A program made the translations under genes and the position numbers. Under the pieces are notes generated by a model that made no database searches, had not been told where the DNA came from, and was given only the letters and a program-made list of their open reading frames with translations. A DNA stretch of 64,000 nt from Chenopodium formosanum (taxonomy: Eukaryota > Streptophyta > Magnoliopsida > Caryophyllales > Amaranthaceae): contig CM044869.1 of the NCBI GenBank assembly GCA_024500155.1, positions 30,626,501-30,690,500 of the forward strand, in the 5' to 3' direction. Positions 32,816-45,756 of this stretch are shown here, in pieces (position 1 is the stretch's first letter; every line of letters starts with the position of its first letter).

Positions 32816-34345
32816 TGTAGAAACCTAAAGATGTCTCCCCAAAGCTAAAACCGATGATGAACAACCTTTCACCGTCATTATTGGTCGGGTCAAGTATTTA
32901 ATCTCGGGAGTGCTTAAAACCTATATTCAGTCAAACATATTCAGTTAACAAATCAGTCCTAATATTTATTCAAAAACAGTCCAACTTACATTTTAGCCCA
33001 AACCCTTTTGAATTCGTTTTGTGTTATATAGTTATTAAGCCCGATTAAAAAATAATAAAAACCCTAAGCCGAAAATTATTCTAGAAGAGCTGAAACGGCG
33101 CCTAAATGTCACGTTCTTAATTATTAAACATAGAATAAAATGAATCTGGATGGTTTTCAGGAAAAACGCCTTTGCCGTGTGGCGGCAGATATGCCGCGCA
33201 TCGGTAAAACCTGTCATGTCACAATAAACCGCGTCGTGTCGCGGTAGACATGCCGTGACGCTGCGTTTTCCTAAGGTTTCTCCGTGGTGTATTTCGTTTC
33301 TAGGGTTTTATGCATCATCCTGTTAATTTCCACCATAAATACGAGGCTGATTTCCTCATTTTTAGGGCGTCGAAAATAATTTTCTCTCTCTCTCTCTTAT
33401 GCTCTAGCCTAAACACTAGCCTACCCTATTCTTCCACCACACATCCTCTAAGCACTCTCCAGAGTCCGTACTTTACCCGTAAATTCTTCACGTAAGCCAA
33501 TGCGTGAAAGGTAGAACTGGTTGAGAGTTTTGGCCCCAAATCAACTCTATTTTAATTTAATTTGATTTTCGTTATTGTTTATTAATTTTCTTTGAGGTTA
33601 CTAACGTGTTTATTATTTTATATTTGCAATCAATAGTAATCAAAGTAAGGAATCATGCTCCTTTTGTTCCTATTATACTTCTAACGATTTTTATTATGTT
33701 TGTCATATTGTTGGATTTATGGTTAAATTGCTTCAACTGTTAATGTTACGTTCATTATATTTATTGTGTTGATCACCATATTGCATGTTAAAGGGAATAT
33801 GTAAATAAAAATCAAGACTAATAAGATGATCTGGACGATCGATTTAGGTTTCTTTTTAATCTTGTGTGTTTAATTGAAGTAATCACAAGATTTTAGAATT
33901 ATATGTTGCATTAGCAATTAACCAATTTATCTTAATAATAGTTTGGGGAAACTTGAATCTTTGTTTGCATGCCATTGGGATAACAAGAAATAGTTTTCGC
34001 TATAAGAATCTAGTAGAGGCCAATAAAAGCGAACATGACTCCATGACTCACTTCGTACCATCATCCCTGATTCTCCCTTCGTGGTTCCGAACCATATGGA
34101 GTTAGTAATCTCACGGATTTTGAATGGGGTGTAATCTTCATGGGTCAATTATTGTTGCCTATCGTTAACCCTTATCGTGGTTGTCTTTTAATGATCAGTG
34201 AATAGTTTATAAGTTCCTTTCAAAACTTGTTGGCGGCTCCCTACTTTTCTTTGTCCCTAATCATATATGTCAATTCTCACTTCCTATGAGTGCCAAAGCA
34301 TATTCACAACATGCTTATATAGGCGCACTTCGAATGATGCCTACA
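32816..34345 (+). repeat. H2 5' LTR (1,530 bp)
   Basis: It begins TGTAGAAACC and ends GATGCCTACA. A CG-rich section with repeated CACGG/CGTG words lies at about 33,165-33,265, followed by CCATAAATACG (33,341-33,351). Confidence 0.85.
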
Positions 34346-34348
34346 ATT

Positions 34349-34366
34349 TGGCGACTCTTCTTGGGG
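34349..34366 (+). other. H2 primer binding site
   Basis: TGGCGACTCTTCTTGGGG begins 3 bp after the LTR. It resembles the TGGCGACTCCACTGGGG type used by Ogre-like elements (tRNA-Arg), with two or three changes. Confidence 0.6.
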
Positions 34367-34750
34367 AGGATTCTTGATTACTTATCGATTTGGGTGATTG
34401 GTATTTAATTGAGATAAGTGGATGTGACTTGAAAGATTTTTGAATCGTAATCCTATGATTAATTTGGCATTTTTGCATATGCATTGACATTTTAATGTCA
34501 TATTTAGGTTCATCCCGTAAGAAAAAAATCAAATAACCTGATTGCGAACGAAAAAACATCGGCACGAGATTAAATTCCGGTCTAACGGGCCACGACAAGG
34601 TTGTCGTGTCATGGCGCAGACCATCGTTAAGCGGCAGTCTGTACCGTGACACGGTAAATTCTGTCGTGTCACGACAGAATTGAAATCCTTACAGTGGTTC
34701 TGTAATTTTCTCGTTATTAGGTTCCTTCGACTTTTTTAAAAAACTGTATT

Positions 34751-34981
34751 ATGTGTTCAGTGTACATTTTAGCCCCGGGAGATTTAAGCTCTATCAATCC
34801 AAAAACGCTCATGGCAATAAGGGTTTATCCGAGTTATTATATTTACCCAATGCATGGAGTCGAGTTTGAGTTAATCACAAACATGCGGAGTCGCCCGTTC
34901 GCGTACACCCTCAAGGGAGGCTGCCTTCCTAACGCGTCCAAACTTTTAACCATGGTACCCTTTGCCACCATAGAAGCTTGA
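34751..34981 (+). pseudogene. unrecognised ORF in H2 leader, possible ORF1 remnant
   Basis: The 76-codon frame includes VEFELITNMRSRPFAYTLKGG, which looks like real protein sequence. I do not recognise it. Ogre-type elements often carry an extra ORF before gag, and the position would fit. It lies between two clusters of CACGG/CGTG inverted repeats (34,560-34,680 and 35,215-35,325). Confidence 0.3.
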
Positions 34982-35538
34982 CCATAGTGGTACACATATC
35001 TTGACCTTAGGTTGCAAACTTTTTTCATTGCATCAGCGTGGCTAAATGCTACTTGAAATTACTGTCGTGTATTTAACCCCAACTCTGTTTGTTCATCTTG
35101 TTATTTGGACTAACGTATAACCGAGGTTTTATTTTTATTCCACATAGTAATAAGTGCGGACCCTAAAGTTGAATAAAATTTGTAAAAAGTCACAAACTGG
35201 ACCTCGTACTGGATATCGTGTCACGGTAAAATTACCGTGTCATGCAATCAGTCTTGTATCACGGAAAAATGCACCACACCACAGAATAATTTGTCTTGTC
35301 ACGAGAGTTGTACCATGACACGGTACCCAGGTTTGGTCGCGGTCAGTCCTATTTTGGTCCTCCACGCGTATTTTGTGGTTTTTGTCTCTCGTTTGAAAGG
35401 AATGCTGTCCTTCGAACAAGTGTATTATTCCAATAAAGGGTTCGGAATTCTTAAGAAGCTAATTAGTGCTAGAAGGAGGGGTTGTATCATCGTAACCTGA
35501 GGTTCACTTGCTGAGTAGGGACTGGCTTACAGACCACC

Positions 35539-38500
35539 ATGGCCGAAGAGGAAGCCGCACAAACACTAGTGTCAAAAGTCAACGAGACTTAACAGACACC
35601 ATAAAAAAACACCATCAATAACCACAGAACCTAAAAATCAACCAAAAAAGCCAAGTTAGATATGTCCTAGAAAACCAATCTTACTAGATCAACACCCGGT
35701 ACGACGAATATAGTGGTAAAACCAGTGAATCCGGTTGGATCGTACTCTTCATTCAAATTCAGAATGCTAGTGACAGGTCCAAACGATGAACCCATAATTC
35801 AAACACCAGTAAACCAGTCTCAGCCTGCCAACATGCCAGCTATTCTCTAAAATCTCTCTAAATGCAGCAAAGAGCAATTGACGGGGATGAAGGTGGTACT
35901 CAATAATTTTTGCAAAGGGGCAAGCTCCACAGTAGCTACAGTTACAGAGCTAGCCACCAAAAAGGCGGCGTCTCTAAATCTCACCCTGGAGTAAAAGGAA
36001 CTAATCTAGTTGAGGAAGAAGGTGTTGGAATTGGAAGCTCGAAATTTTAACCAGGAATGAGGAGAAGATGTAATAACAGATAAGGGCAGTATGGAGGCAT
36101 GAGTCACTCGCAGCAGGTCACCGATCTCAGAGCGACGGCTTAGACAGGAAAGGGAAAAATTTGCACGAATCCTAGTGATTCCCGATGATTCCCTATTTTG
36201 TAGTGAGATTCTAGAGGAACCGATGGAGAAGATTAAAATACCCAACTGTAACTACAATGGTAAAACAACACCAAAGAACCACGTCTCAACCTTCGAAAAT
36301 CACATGGTGCTATTAACTATGACAGACTCAGTCTGGTGTAAGGCATTTCCACCAACCCTGGAAGGACTGGCCGTTGAGTGATACGGGGCCATCCCAAAAG
36401 GATCTGTCTATTCTTACAACCAGCTGAAGAAAATGTTCACAGAACACTTCGTCACAATGGTGGACCGTATAAAAATGACCACCGAGCTGATGTCATTGGT
36501 CCAAGGAAAACATGAACCTCTACGAGAGTAATGAGCATCGTTTATGGCGCTCTAACGAATGAGATTTAGGTTCATTTTCTTTATTTTCTTTCATCATTTT
36601 CATATAATTCTCTTAGTTTTATTTGATTTTCCATTTTTATAGTTCACTTTGGTTCTCGATTGGTTTTTACGAGTTTTTCATATTTTTAGTTGATAATTCA
36701 TAGTTTTAGTTTTAGTTTTAATTTGTTATGCTTTCTCTCTTTGTTTTATTTGTGTTTTTTAGGTGAATAATCATGTCAATTTGCTCATTTTGGGACTGCA
36801 TTGTTCGCGGGCATCATCTCGAGTGCATTGATGATGGAGATGTTCGGGAGCGCAGAGTTTGATCAAGCAAGCGAAGGAGCCAAGGCCTCGTGCACCACAC
36901 AGGGGTGCGCGCTCGGCTGGTCTGTGCGTGCGCACGGCCTGTGCGGCCCCCTTCGCTCGATTTTCCTATTTATAGCTTTTGACTTTCTTTTTTAGGACAA
37001 CTTAACTTTGTACTAGAGAGAGAATTTTTCCAGAAATAGTAGAGAGAGAAAGTAGAGAGAGAAGCTTAAGATTTACTTGTTTGTACTTGAATTTGATCTT
37101 AGATTTCAATTTGATCTTGAAATTCCTTCTTCAATTCAATGAATGTTTGTAAGATTTCTTTCCTTTGATTTACTTTTAATGCAATTCTTTCTAGTTTCTT
37201 GAATTTTGATTGAGATTACATTCCTTGCTCTTGAATTTGTTGATTAATTGATTTTCTTTTGATTAAGCTTTAAATGAATATGAATTTGATTAAATTTGTT
37301 TTGTTTCTTAATTTCACCATGCTTAGTGAGTAGATTAGTTGCTAGGGAGAAGGGGAAGTATGCTTGATTGATGATTTTTTGCTAGTTGATGATGCTAAAT
37401 TGATTTGAAAGTTGCAATTAAATTTGTTGACATAGTTGTGCATGTGATTAATTAGACTAGGAGTGATCAACCTATAAGATTAATCTAGATTCCATTGCAA
37501 ATTTCAATGACATGAACCCTTTATTTGAGAATTGCTTTAATTGATTGAATTTGATTGTGATTTTCCTAGTTAGCCATTCATAGTGAACCCTAGCTTGGCT
37601 TAAAGGAGATAGCTCTTGAATTCCTTTGGTTACAACTATTGTTTGTCCTTTGTAATGTTTGAATTGATTGAGTGATCCTTCAATTAGCATAATCATTGAG
37701 CTTGCATGTGGAACCTATATCCCTAGTGTTTAGCATATTGAATTCTTCAATTTGTTAGCTTTTTGACATTTTAGTTACCAACCACTACCATTTATATTCT
37801 TCGATTTAGCTTGACATAGGCTATAGCATCGTTCCTACTCATTCCTTTGGGTTCGACCCTTGACTTACCATATACTTGTATTAGGGTTGGTCGAGTGTTT
37901 ACAAATTAAGTTTGGCTCTAGGGAGAGGTAGATAACGACCTACATTTTCCTCTTGTTAGAGAGTTCATTTCTCGTTTAAACAAGGAGGAAACGACCATCC
38001 CAAACATGCCAGGAAGTAGCCTTCCTGGCAATGTAGAGTGGCCTCTTACCAGGCTCACCGTTTAGAGCGTACATGGTACGAAAAAGTCTCAAGACACTTT
38101 CTGAAGAGCTAGGAAAAGCGCACGAGTTCATAAAGGCGGACGAGACTAATAGAGCTACGTTAAGCAAGAGAGCAGCAGGTGGCCCAATTAAGTGGGCTGA
38201 AGTCACCTAGGTAAAGAACACAACAAAGGTGGATCAACCTAACAGGGTTGAACAAGGTTGCAGGGATGCAGACAAGTTAGTGGGAATTAAAAGATCTAAC
38301 CAGAAACGAGGGGCATGAGTCGGAAGGTTCAATTAATATACTCTACTCACCCATTCAAAATTTTACACCGACAGCGTGAACAAAACAAATGATAAATGGC
38401 TGAGACCATCCCGAATGGTGGATAGAAATCGTGACTCCAACAAGTGGTGTGACTTTCATAGGGACCACGGGCATACCACTGATGAGTGTACGCACTTGAA

Positions 38501-38603
38501 GGACAATATAGAGGAATTAGTCCGACGTGTGTTCCTTAGCCAGTTCAAACAGTACTCTGACCGTAGAAGAGGTAAGAGAGACCAGGCTGAAGGCAGGGAT
38601 TGA
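35539..38603 (+). pseudogene. H2 gag, split by solo LTR B
   Basis: The start is probably ATG 35,539 (MAEEEAAQTLVSK). The capsid part is at 36,175-36,528 (KIPNCNYNGKTTPKNHVSTFENHM, LPPTL-like FPPTLEGLAVE, then a TGA). The frame is interrupted after the HEPLRE block by B (36,529-37,958) and its duplicated GAGAG and resumes in the same frame at 37,964. The zinc-knuckle-like CDFHRDHGHTTDEC is at about 38,448-38,490. Many stops are present. Confidence 0.75.
36529..37958 (+). mobile_element. solo LTR 'B', Athila-like family
   Basis: A 1,430-bp solo LTR with a perfect GAGAG target duplication (36,524-36,528 and 37,959-37,963). The ends are TAATGAG...TTGTTA, each one change from the TG...CA of the family. 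It carries a GC-rich patch at about 36,888-36,960 directly before CCTATTTATAG. The ORF at 36,801-36,995 is part of the patch. Confidence 0.9.
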
Positions 38604-38821
38604 AATAATAGACCAGAAGGCAGAGTGTAGTGATCAATGGTGGACCAGCGCATGGAAGAACGATGAATAGAGCAAGGGCTATCTTGCGAGCGATGATTCA
38701 CCAGATTGGTTATAATGTAAAGCGTAGATGGCCACCATTGCCCCCGTAGTCGCGACCTATATTTGATGAGTAAGACCAAAAAGGCATCATCTACCCTCAT
38801 AACGACCCTCTAGTAGTCACG

Positions 38822-41603
38822 ATGAGAATTGCGAACTGGGAAGTGGATAGAGTACTGGTAGATGGTGGTAGCTCAGCTAACATAATATACATCAGTGCAT
38901 TCAAGGAGTTAAAACAAGACATGATGGACCTGAAAAGGGTGAGTTACAAAGTCATTAACTTTAATGGATCAAGTCTCATCCTAGAGGGCATAATAGAGCT
39001 GTCAGTCCGTGTAGGGGAAAAGTCAAGGCGTTGTGGTGATTGGGCAGAGTTCCTGGTAGTAAACTCCCCTTCACCTTACAATGTGATCGTTAAACTATCG
39101 CTCATTAATAAGATAGGTGGGGTGGTCTCCACTTACCACCTTACCATGACATACACTGCCAACGATGGAAGATCCGTAAAACTCAAGGGAAATAAAAAAC
39201 CAGCACAATAGTGCTACATAACAGCCCTAAAGCAATCAGCCAAGGCCAAGCTGCAATCTAGCACGGAGCTAAATTCAAAAGATCAGGGTGAAAAGAAGTC
39301 AAGGAAGAGAAACCGAGAAGAATACCGTAGAGAAAAAGATAAGCAAAAGCTGACAATGGAAAACTTTGAGCCTGCAAAAGAGAAAGCAGTTAGGCCACTA
39401 CCTAGTGGGGAGCATGAAACGATTGAGCTCACAGAAGGAGATTACAATAGAACAGTAAAGATCAAAAAAGACATCGAGCCCCAAGTAAGGGTGAAGCTTG
39501 TGGAATTGTTGAGGAAAAACAAAGACATCTTGGCATTTTCAGCGGACAAAATGCCTAGAATTGACAAGGAAGTCATGGTTCATAGGATGAATGTGAAAGA
39601 AGAAATTAGGCCAATCAAGTAGAAAAAATGAAGTTTTCGCAGAGAAGAACCACACCATTCAAGAAGAAGTGGACAAGCTGCTAGAAGCCGAGTTCAGTGA
39701 GCCTTATGATTACCTAGAGTTGCTTGCAAAAGTGGTCATGGTCAAGAAAGCACATGGTCAGTGGAAGATGTGCGTTGATTTCACAGATCACAACAAAGCA
39801 TGCCCAAAAGACTTTTACTCGCTGCCGCAAGTTGATCGGTTAATAGACACAAAGAATGTGCACACATTGTTAAGCTTCATGGATGCTTTTTCAGGGTACC
39901 ACCAAACTAGCCTGCACAAACCAGACAGGTAGAAAACTCCATTCATCACTAAAGGGGGAGTGTACAACTACATAGTTATGCCATTCGGGTTGAAGAATAT
40001 AGGGGCTACATTCTAGAACACAATGGATAGGGTGTTCATTCATCAAAAGGGGAGAAATACAGAAGTGTACGTCGACAATTCAAATTTCAAAAGTATCACA
40101 CAAGTAGGGCACATCCTAGACTTAGATGAAACATTTCCCACATTAAACAAGTATCATATCAAGCTGAACCCGAAAAATGTGTAAAATTCTTAGGCACATC
40201 TAGAAAATTCTTAGGTTTCATGATGAGTGAAAGAGGAATTGATGCCAACGCAGAGAAGGTAAAAGCAGAGCTTAGTCTTCTAGAGCCTAATTGTACCAAA
40301 GACATTATGCGCCTAACGGGTAGAATGGCAGCACTGATCCGCTTCATTAGCAATTCAACCAACAAATCATTGCCATTTTACCAGCTGCTGGAGGGAAATA
40401 GAGAGTTTAAATGGGATGAGGATGAAAAGAAAGATTTAAGAAGGAATCAAGTTGCATCTAATGAAGCTCTACACCAATCTACATTTCAGTTTTGATATGG
40501 ACATTAGGATCAGTCCTCCAAGTGGAAAAGAGCAAACAACAGAAACTGGTATAAATCGTAAGCCACGTATGGATTGACGCTAAGCAAAGATACCCGCTTG
40601 TAGAAAAACTAGCCTTGGTAGTAGCAAGAAAGATAAAGTCCTACAATAAATGGACGCTTCAGGAAGGCTCCTAAAATGGGCAATCGAACTTTCTGAGTAT
40701 GAGTTCGAAGTTAAGCTTAGAGCGGCTAAAAAAGCTAAATCTCTAGCTTACTTAATAGTAGAAGCCTTATATGATGAAACAGAAGATGAAATAGGAGTCT
40801 GGAAAGTAGTAGTGGATGGATCATTAGCCTAAACAGGCGGCGGAGCTGGAATAATCCTAACATTGCTAGAAGGCAATGTATTTGAATATGCCATGAATTT
40901 CAACTTCAAGTAAGTGAATAATGAGGCCGAATATGAGGCAACCCAGGCTGGATTGAGAGTGAGTATCGCAGTAGTAGAGCCAAGAAAGTGCACTTGTAGA
41001 CTGACTCCTAGCTAGTAGGCAGCCAACTAAAGAGGAAGTATGAGGCCAAAGAGCCTATAATGTTAAAATACTCAACCAGAGTAAAAGAACTAGCAGCCGA
41101 ATTGATGCACTTTCAAGTGGATTTGGTTTGCAGAGCAGAAAACTCTCAAAGTAACACATTTTAAAAGTTAGCCAGCTCCACCCTTTAAAGCTTCACAAGG
41201 ACATTCATGATGGATGTATAAGAAGAAAGCAACATCTCCGAAAGTTAAAAGGTGAATTGCACCATGCAAAAACAAGGATGGTTCTCAGACATATTGGGGT
41301 AAAAAATGCATGGCGCGCTGCCTGATGTCATAGTGAAGGCTAAGAGGGTAAATAATGATGCTAATTGGTGCGTTCTGATGAATGGATAGTTGAACAAAAA
41401 AGGCTTCTCCAAACCACGAATGAGATGCATTCTCCAGTGGGTGCTGGATGGAATCATGGAAGTGGCACACTCAGGGATCTCTGCAAACCTTATTAGAAGA
41501 AAAGCCCTAGGAGTCAAAGCACTTCAAAGAGGAGCATACTGGCTAACCATAATGCAAGATGCTTTAGCATATGTCAGAAAATGTGAGAAGTGCCAAAAGT
41601 ATT
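38822..41603 (+). pseudogene. H2 pol: protease, RT, RNase H, integrase start
   Basis: The protease at 38,822-39,211 has VLVDGGSSANII, the DGG form common in Tat/Ogre. Reverse transcriptase (about 39,600-40,240) has QWKMCVDFTDHNKACPKD, FMDAFSGYHQ and MPFGLKN, with YVDN instead of YVDD at 40,068-40,079, so the active site is lost. RNase H follows, then a second module (VVVDGSLA, then GGGAGIIL and NNEAEYEA near 40,800-40,960). Integrase starts at about 41,390 and is cut after VRKCEKCQKYL. Stops occur every 100-300 bp. Confidence 0.85.
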
Positions 41604-42203
41604 TATAATACCCCATATTTTAATTGTATTTTACATATAATTTATTTAATTAAAATATATGTTGGGTCAAACTATTTTAATTATTGGATTATAAATAAAA
41701 CAATTTTTAATATTAAGGTTAATAAATATTCATTCCTAACGTAGCCCACTTTCATAATAAGGTCAATTATCCTATTTACTTATTTTGTGCCAATCATTTC
41801 TCCCTCATATAATATCTTATGCGGCCTAAATATTTTAAAGTTACCCTATTCTATAAATACCTATAGAATCCCTAAATTTTGCCACTTGAAAATTCAAATG
41901 GTTAAAACTCACCCCTTTTCTTTTTCTTTTCCCTTTTCTCTTCCTTCTTTTTTTTCTTTATCCTCCTTCTAATATAATGTGAACTATAATGTTTATGGTT
42001 GGAGTTTTCTTTTTTGGTTGTTGGTTCCCTATGGCCCCACCACTGAATCCCACGACCTGTCGGAACTCCGGCGCCAACGTGGTTGCTGCCGCAGCTGCTC
42101 GTTGACCCCAGCGTTGGTCTGCTGTCACCACCGGTCGCTGCTAGTCGGTCGACCACCACGGCGTGACACTCTCCTGTATTATTGTATTTGTTTTAAGAAA
42201 ATT

Positions 42204-43706
42204 TGATGAGTTCCATTTATCGCACTCATTTTATGAGTATTTATATTGTTTTTACCTTCTTTTCATAGCTTTTTTTCTTAATAAATGCTTAGTTTAATGC
42301 ATTTCTCTTTATTTTCCCTTTTCTCTTTTATTTTGCGTTTTCATGGTTTTTCTAATGTTTTCTCCTATATTTCTCCTCTTTTGTGGTTGTAGGTATTGTA
42401 CGAGGTTCCGGTCTTGATATTGGTGGTTTTCTAAGTTGGAAGATGCTTTTGGAGTAAGCTTATAGCATTGAGAAAGCTTAAGATGCAAGGAAATGGATGC
42501 TCTAAGTTCTAGTTCTTGCGCTCTCAAGCCGCGCTCTCATGAAACTATGGTGTTGAACCCACCGTCAAGTCCATTTGGATCTGTCATTCATAGTGACGAT
42601 CATAAAGAACTTGCGAGCGCGCACGAAGATATGAAGGGTCGAAGAAACCCGGAAGAGCGCGCGTGCGCACCCCTGCCAGCGTGGACACTCCTCCCTGGGT
42701 TCCGGTTTCTCTAGTCTTCTATTTTCGGCAACCTATAAATACCTTTTTTATAACGAATTCTTAAAAGGGGGCTTTGAGACATAATTTTCATCATAATTCT
42801 TAGCTTAGTTGAGAGTTTCTCTCTCTAAGTTTAAGGTTAGTTTAGGAGTAGATTTAGAGAGAGAAAGTGGGAGATTTCATTGGTTATTTGAGAGATTGAA
42901 GATTCAAGGTGACAATTGTATTAAAGATCTCCATTATCAATCAATGTGGAGTTCTAACTCTATATCATTTTATTGCTTTGTCTAGATTCATATTTGTTTG
43001 ATTTGATTTGTACGTTTGATTCTTGACTAGTGTAATTGTTCTTCATATTTTGTTGATTCTTGATCTCTTTAGTTGCTTGTTGATTAGATGATGATTCTTG
43101 AGTAGTTGTTTGGATAAGGATTGGGTGAAACTTGTATGATTGATTGATTGTGATTAATTTGAGAATTGTGTTAATTGATTTTTTAGATTAAAGTGATTAA
43201 TGTAAGTTTGCATGTGCGTAGTTTGATTAGGCCTCGAGAATTATGCTAGATTGCATTGTGATTTCTAATGATACGACCTATTGACTTAGGAATTTCAATT
43301 GTCGATTGGTTTCGATTGTTATACTCCTAGTTTGTTATTCGTAGAGACCACTAGTTTAACGATTAGGAAATAGCTCTTTAATTCCAATTGATAACTCTTG
43401 TCATTATTCTTCACAACCATTGATTGGCATGTTTTCCCCAAATTGTTGCAATTGTCATGATTACTTGTTGATCCCCATTCCCTACTGTTTTATTTGTTTG
43501 GTTCTTTGTTTTGCTCATTGTTAGTGTTACCTCTTCACCTCTTGATTTCGACCTGGCTTAGGCATTTATTGAAAACACTTGAACATAACCATTCCTAGGG
43601 TTCAACCCTTGACTTACCTCTATACTTTTATTTAGGTTTGTTAAGTGATTATAAATTTTGTTTGGCTTAGGAAGGATTAGTCAACGACCTAGTTTTCCCC
43701 CTGTCA
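42204..43706 (+). mobile_element. solo LTR 'C', Athila-like family
   Basis: A 1,503-bp copy starting TGATGAGTTCC and ending CCCCCTGTCA. The flanks are AAATT (42,199-42,203) and TAATT (43,707-43,711), with one mismatch. It has the terminal palindrome (42,206-42,229), a GC-rich patch at about 42,615-42,703 and CCTATAAATACC at 42,730-42,741. Confidence 0.82.
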
Positions 43707-45383
43707 TAATTACATAAGTATGGGGTTTTGATTTTTATTGTCTAAAACATGTTTAATAGTTTTATAATGGTGTTTTAATGAAATTAAAATAATGATTTCA
43801 GATTATAAAATGGGTTTTATTTTTAAGATTTTATAAATTTTAAGCTATGGTTTTAAAGTATCAAATACTTGATTTTTAGGGCTCTAATATCAAATTAAAT
43901 TGGGCCTTTTATATACCCATTAATTATTATTGTTAATTAAGCATGAATGTATACTTTAATAAAGATTTTATGGGGGTTTTAATATATTAATATTGCTAGA
44001 ATTTTATTTAAAGTAGTGGAATTGTGATTTTAATGAATGGGTTTAAGCACCAATTAAAAGAGAGGTAGGTAAGGGGTTTTAAAAATAATTTTAATATTAC
44101 TATAAGTTGTTTAAAGTGTGTGTTTAAGGTTCTAGAAATTGTGTACACAAGAATAAGTAATGTAGTTTTATTGTCCCTCTATGTAGGAGACTTGATTCGG
44201 AAAGTGTTATAATGTAATCGGCTATTTTAAGGGCTTAATTAAGGTACGTTCGCATACTTGGTATTTATTTGATGATGCAGGAACATGCTAGGCTTTGAAT
44301 AAATAATTCCAAGTAGTATCATGATAGTTATTGATTGGAATTTGTTATTTGGTTGATGTTGGTAATTCAATTATGAAGCATGGATTATTTGTGATGGATT
44401 GGTGATTGGAAATAAGTATATTGGCATGTTGAATATGAACCACACTTTTATTATTGGCATCATTGGAAGCATGTTTAACTAAACTAAATGTTTAATTTGG
44501 TTTGGAATATTGAAAGGGAATTTTATTATGGTTCATATAATTTTTATTGATGCTTTAAGCATGGGAATTGAGCTATTAAGTGTCTTAGTACACATGAATG
44601 AAGTATATTGCGGTGCCTAGGTGCACTTAAGGTGTTTCTATTACCGAGGGATAGGATTTGCAGCGCGTTATGCGTTTAAGGTGTCTTTAACACCATGGTA
44701 GATTAAAAAGGATTCAACATTAAAAGTTATGTGGTCACTAATTATTCAAGAATTAATTTTTAATGATTGATTGCTTGTATAATTATAATGTTTGTTTTCT
44801 TATGGTTTAAGAGTCATCACCAAGTTGATTAATATGTAAAACAACGTAAAGTGAAAGAGATTACGCACCAAAATTCTTGGAACGTATATGGGGTTTTATA
44901 TTTAACCATGACTTCTACTGGGAGTGCAGGACGCTGTATTTTCCTTTTATTATTATTATGCGTAGGACGTCTGTCACATCATGTGAATTTGCCTACCCGG
45001 CTAGCTCCCGGTGTAGTTTACCTTAATTTATTTGGGGTAGGGATTTGGTTGGAAACTCGTTCGATGCGTAATTGAATAAAAAAGCAATTTGGTTGTCTAT
45101 TGTCTGACTTTTACGTTGTATGCTTGCAAATAGGTGCTATAAAGGTTAGTTGTGTTTTGACAGGATAAAAGCATGTTAGTGTGTACTGTTTACGCTTATG
45201 TACTCAGCAATGCTGATTTGTATTATATGTCTGTTTAGCCTTGTCTTTATCTTGGTCCTACGACAACATTTCTAATGGTGAGTAGTAGAGACAATTTAAA
45301 GAGAAGCTTTTCAGGTGGCGCGACATATTCATGTTAGGGTTTGAGTGAAGAGCGAATCCTATTCTAGTTTTTTTTTTAATATG

Positions 45384-45429
<46 letters not shown>

Positions 45430-45437
45430 TATTATTA
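45384..45437. repeat. (ATT)n microsatellite
   Basis: About 18 ATT units, with one imperfection near the end. It lies within LTR G. Confidence 0.9.
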
Positions 45438-45744
45438 GATTGTTATTATTGTTTGATGAGACTAACGCACTAGTATTAAATATTTGTTAGTTTTGAAAGG
45501 GCCTACAATGGTTCTAAATGGTAAGTTTGACTCGTTTAACTTTGGTTTACTTTACTTTCGTTCGGTTTGACTTTTCAACTTAGGATGTTTTAAAGGGTTT
45601 TGAAAATGTCTTCCACTGTGTGTCTTTGATAAATGTCTTAGCCGTTATCACGTTGGCGGTAATACCTTGGTTATTTCCTACTTTATATTTTAAAAGGGCA
45701 AAACAGGTTATTTTAAAGAGGGAAATTTTCAGGGTGTTACAAAG

Positions 45745-45756
45745 TGGTATCAGAGC
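45745..45756 (+). other. primer binding site after LTR G
   Basis: TGGTATCAGAGC, the exact complement of the initiator tRNA-Met 3' end, starts 3 bp after the LTR end. This makes LTR G a 5' LTR on the + strand. Confidence 0.85.

Larger units (their letters stand above)
32816..41603 (+). mobile_element. H2: decayed Tat/Ogre-like element, 5' part
   Basis: A full LTR (32,816-34,345), a primer site, a 1.2-kb leader, gag, protease, reverse transcriptase, RNase H modules and the start of integrase, all on the + strand. The element is broken by solo LTR B in gag and stops at 41,603 in the integrase zinc region where LTR G starts. Stops are frequent throughout, far more than in Tat-1, so it is an old copy. 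Confidence 0.85.
41604..45741 (+). mobile_element. LTR 'G' (about 2.6 kb), split by solo LTR C
   Basis: It starts TATAATACCCCATATTTT, one change from the TGTAATACCCC start common in plant chromovirus (Tekay-like) LTRs, and ends GGGTGTTACA. Without C and its duplicated bases it is about 2.6 kb, in the range of that lineage. It contains an (ATT)n microsatellite (45,384-45,437). An ORF at 44,851-45,075 with a Leu-rich stretch is part of the LTR and not a gene. Confidence 0.7.

Noticed and set aside
44851..45075. A small secreted or membrane protein (Leu-rich stretch IFLLLLLCVG)
   Set aside because: It lies inside LTR G, has no relatives that I recognise, and overlaps LTR sequence with TATA-like and repeat features.
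45384..45437. Regular repeat resembling an array
   Set aside because: It is a simple ATT microsatellite, with no spacers.
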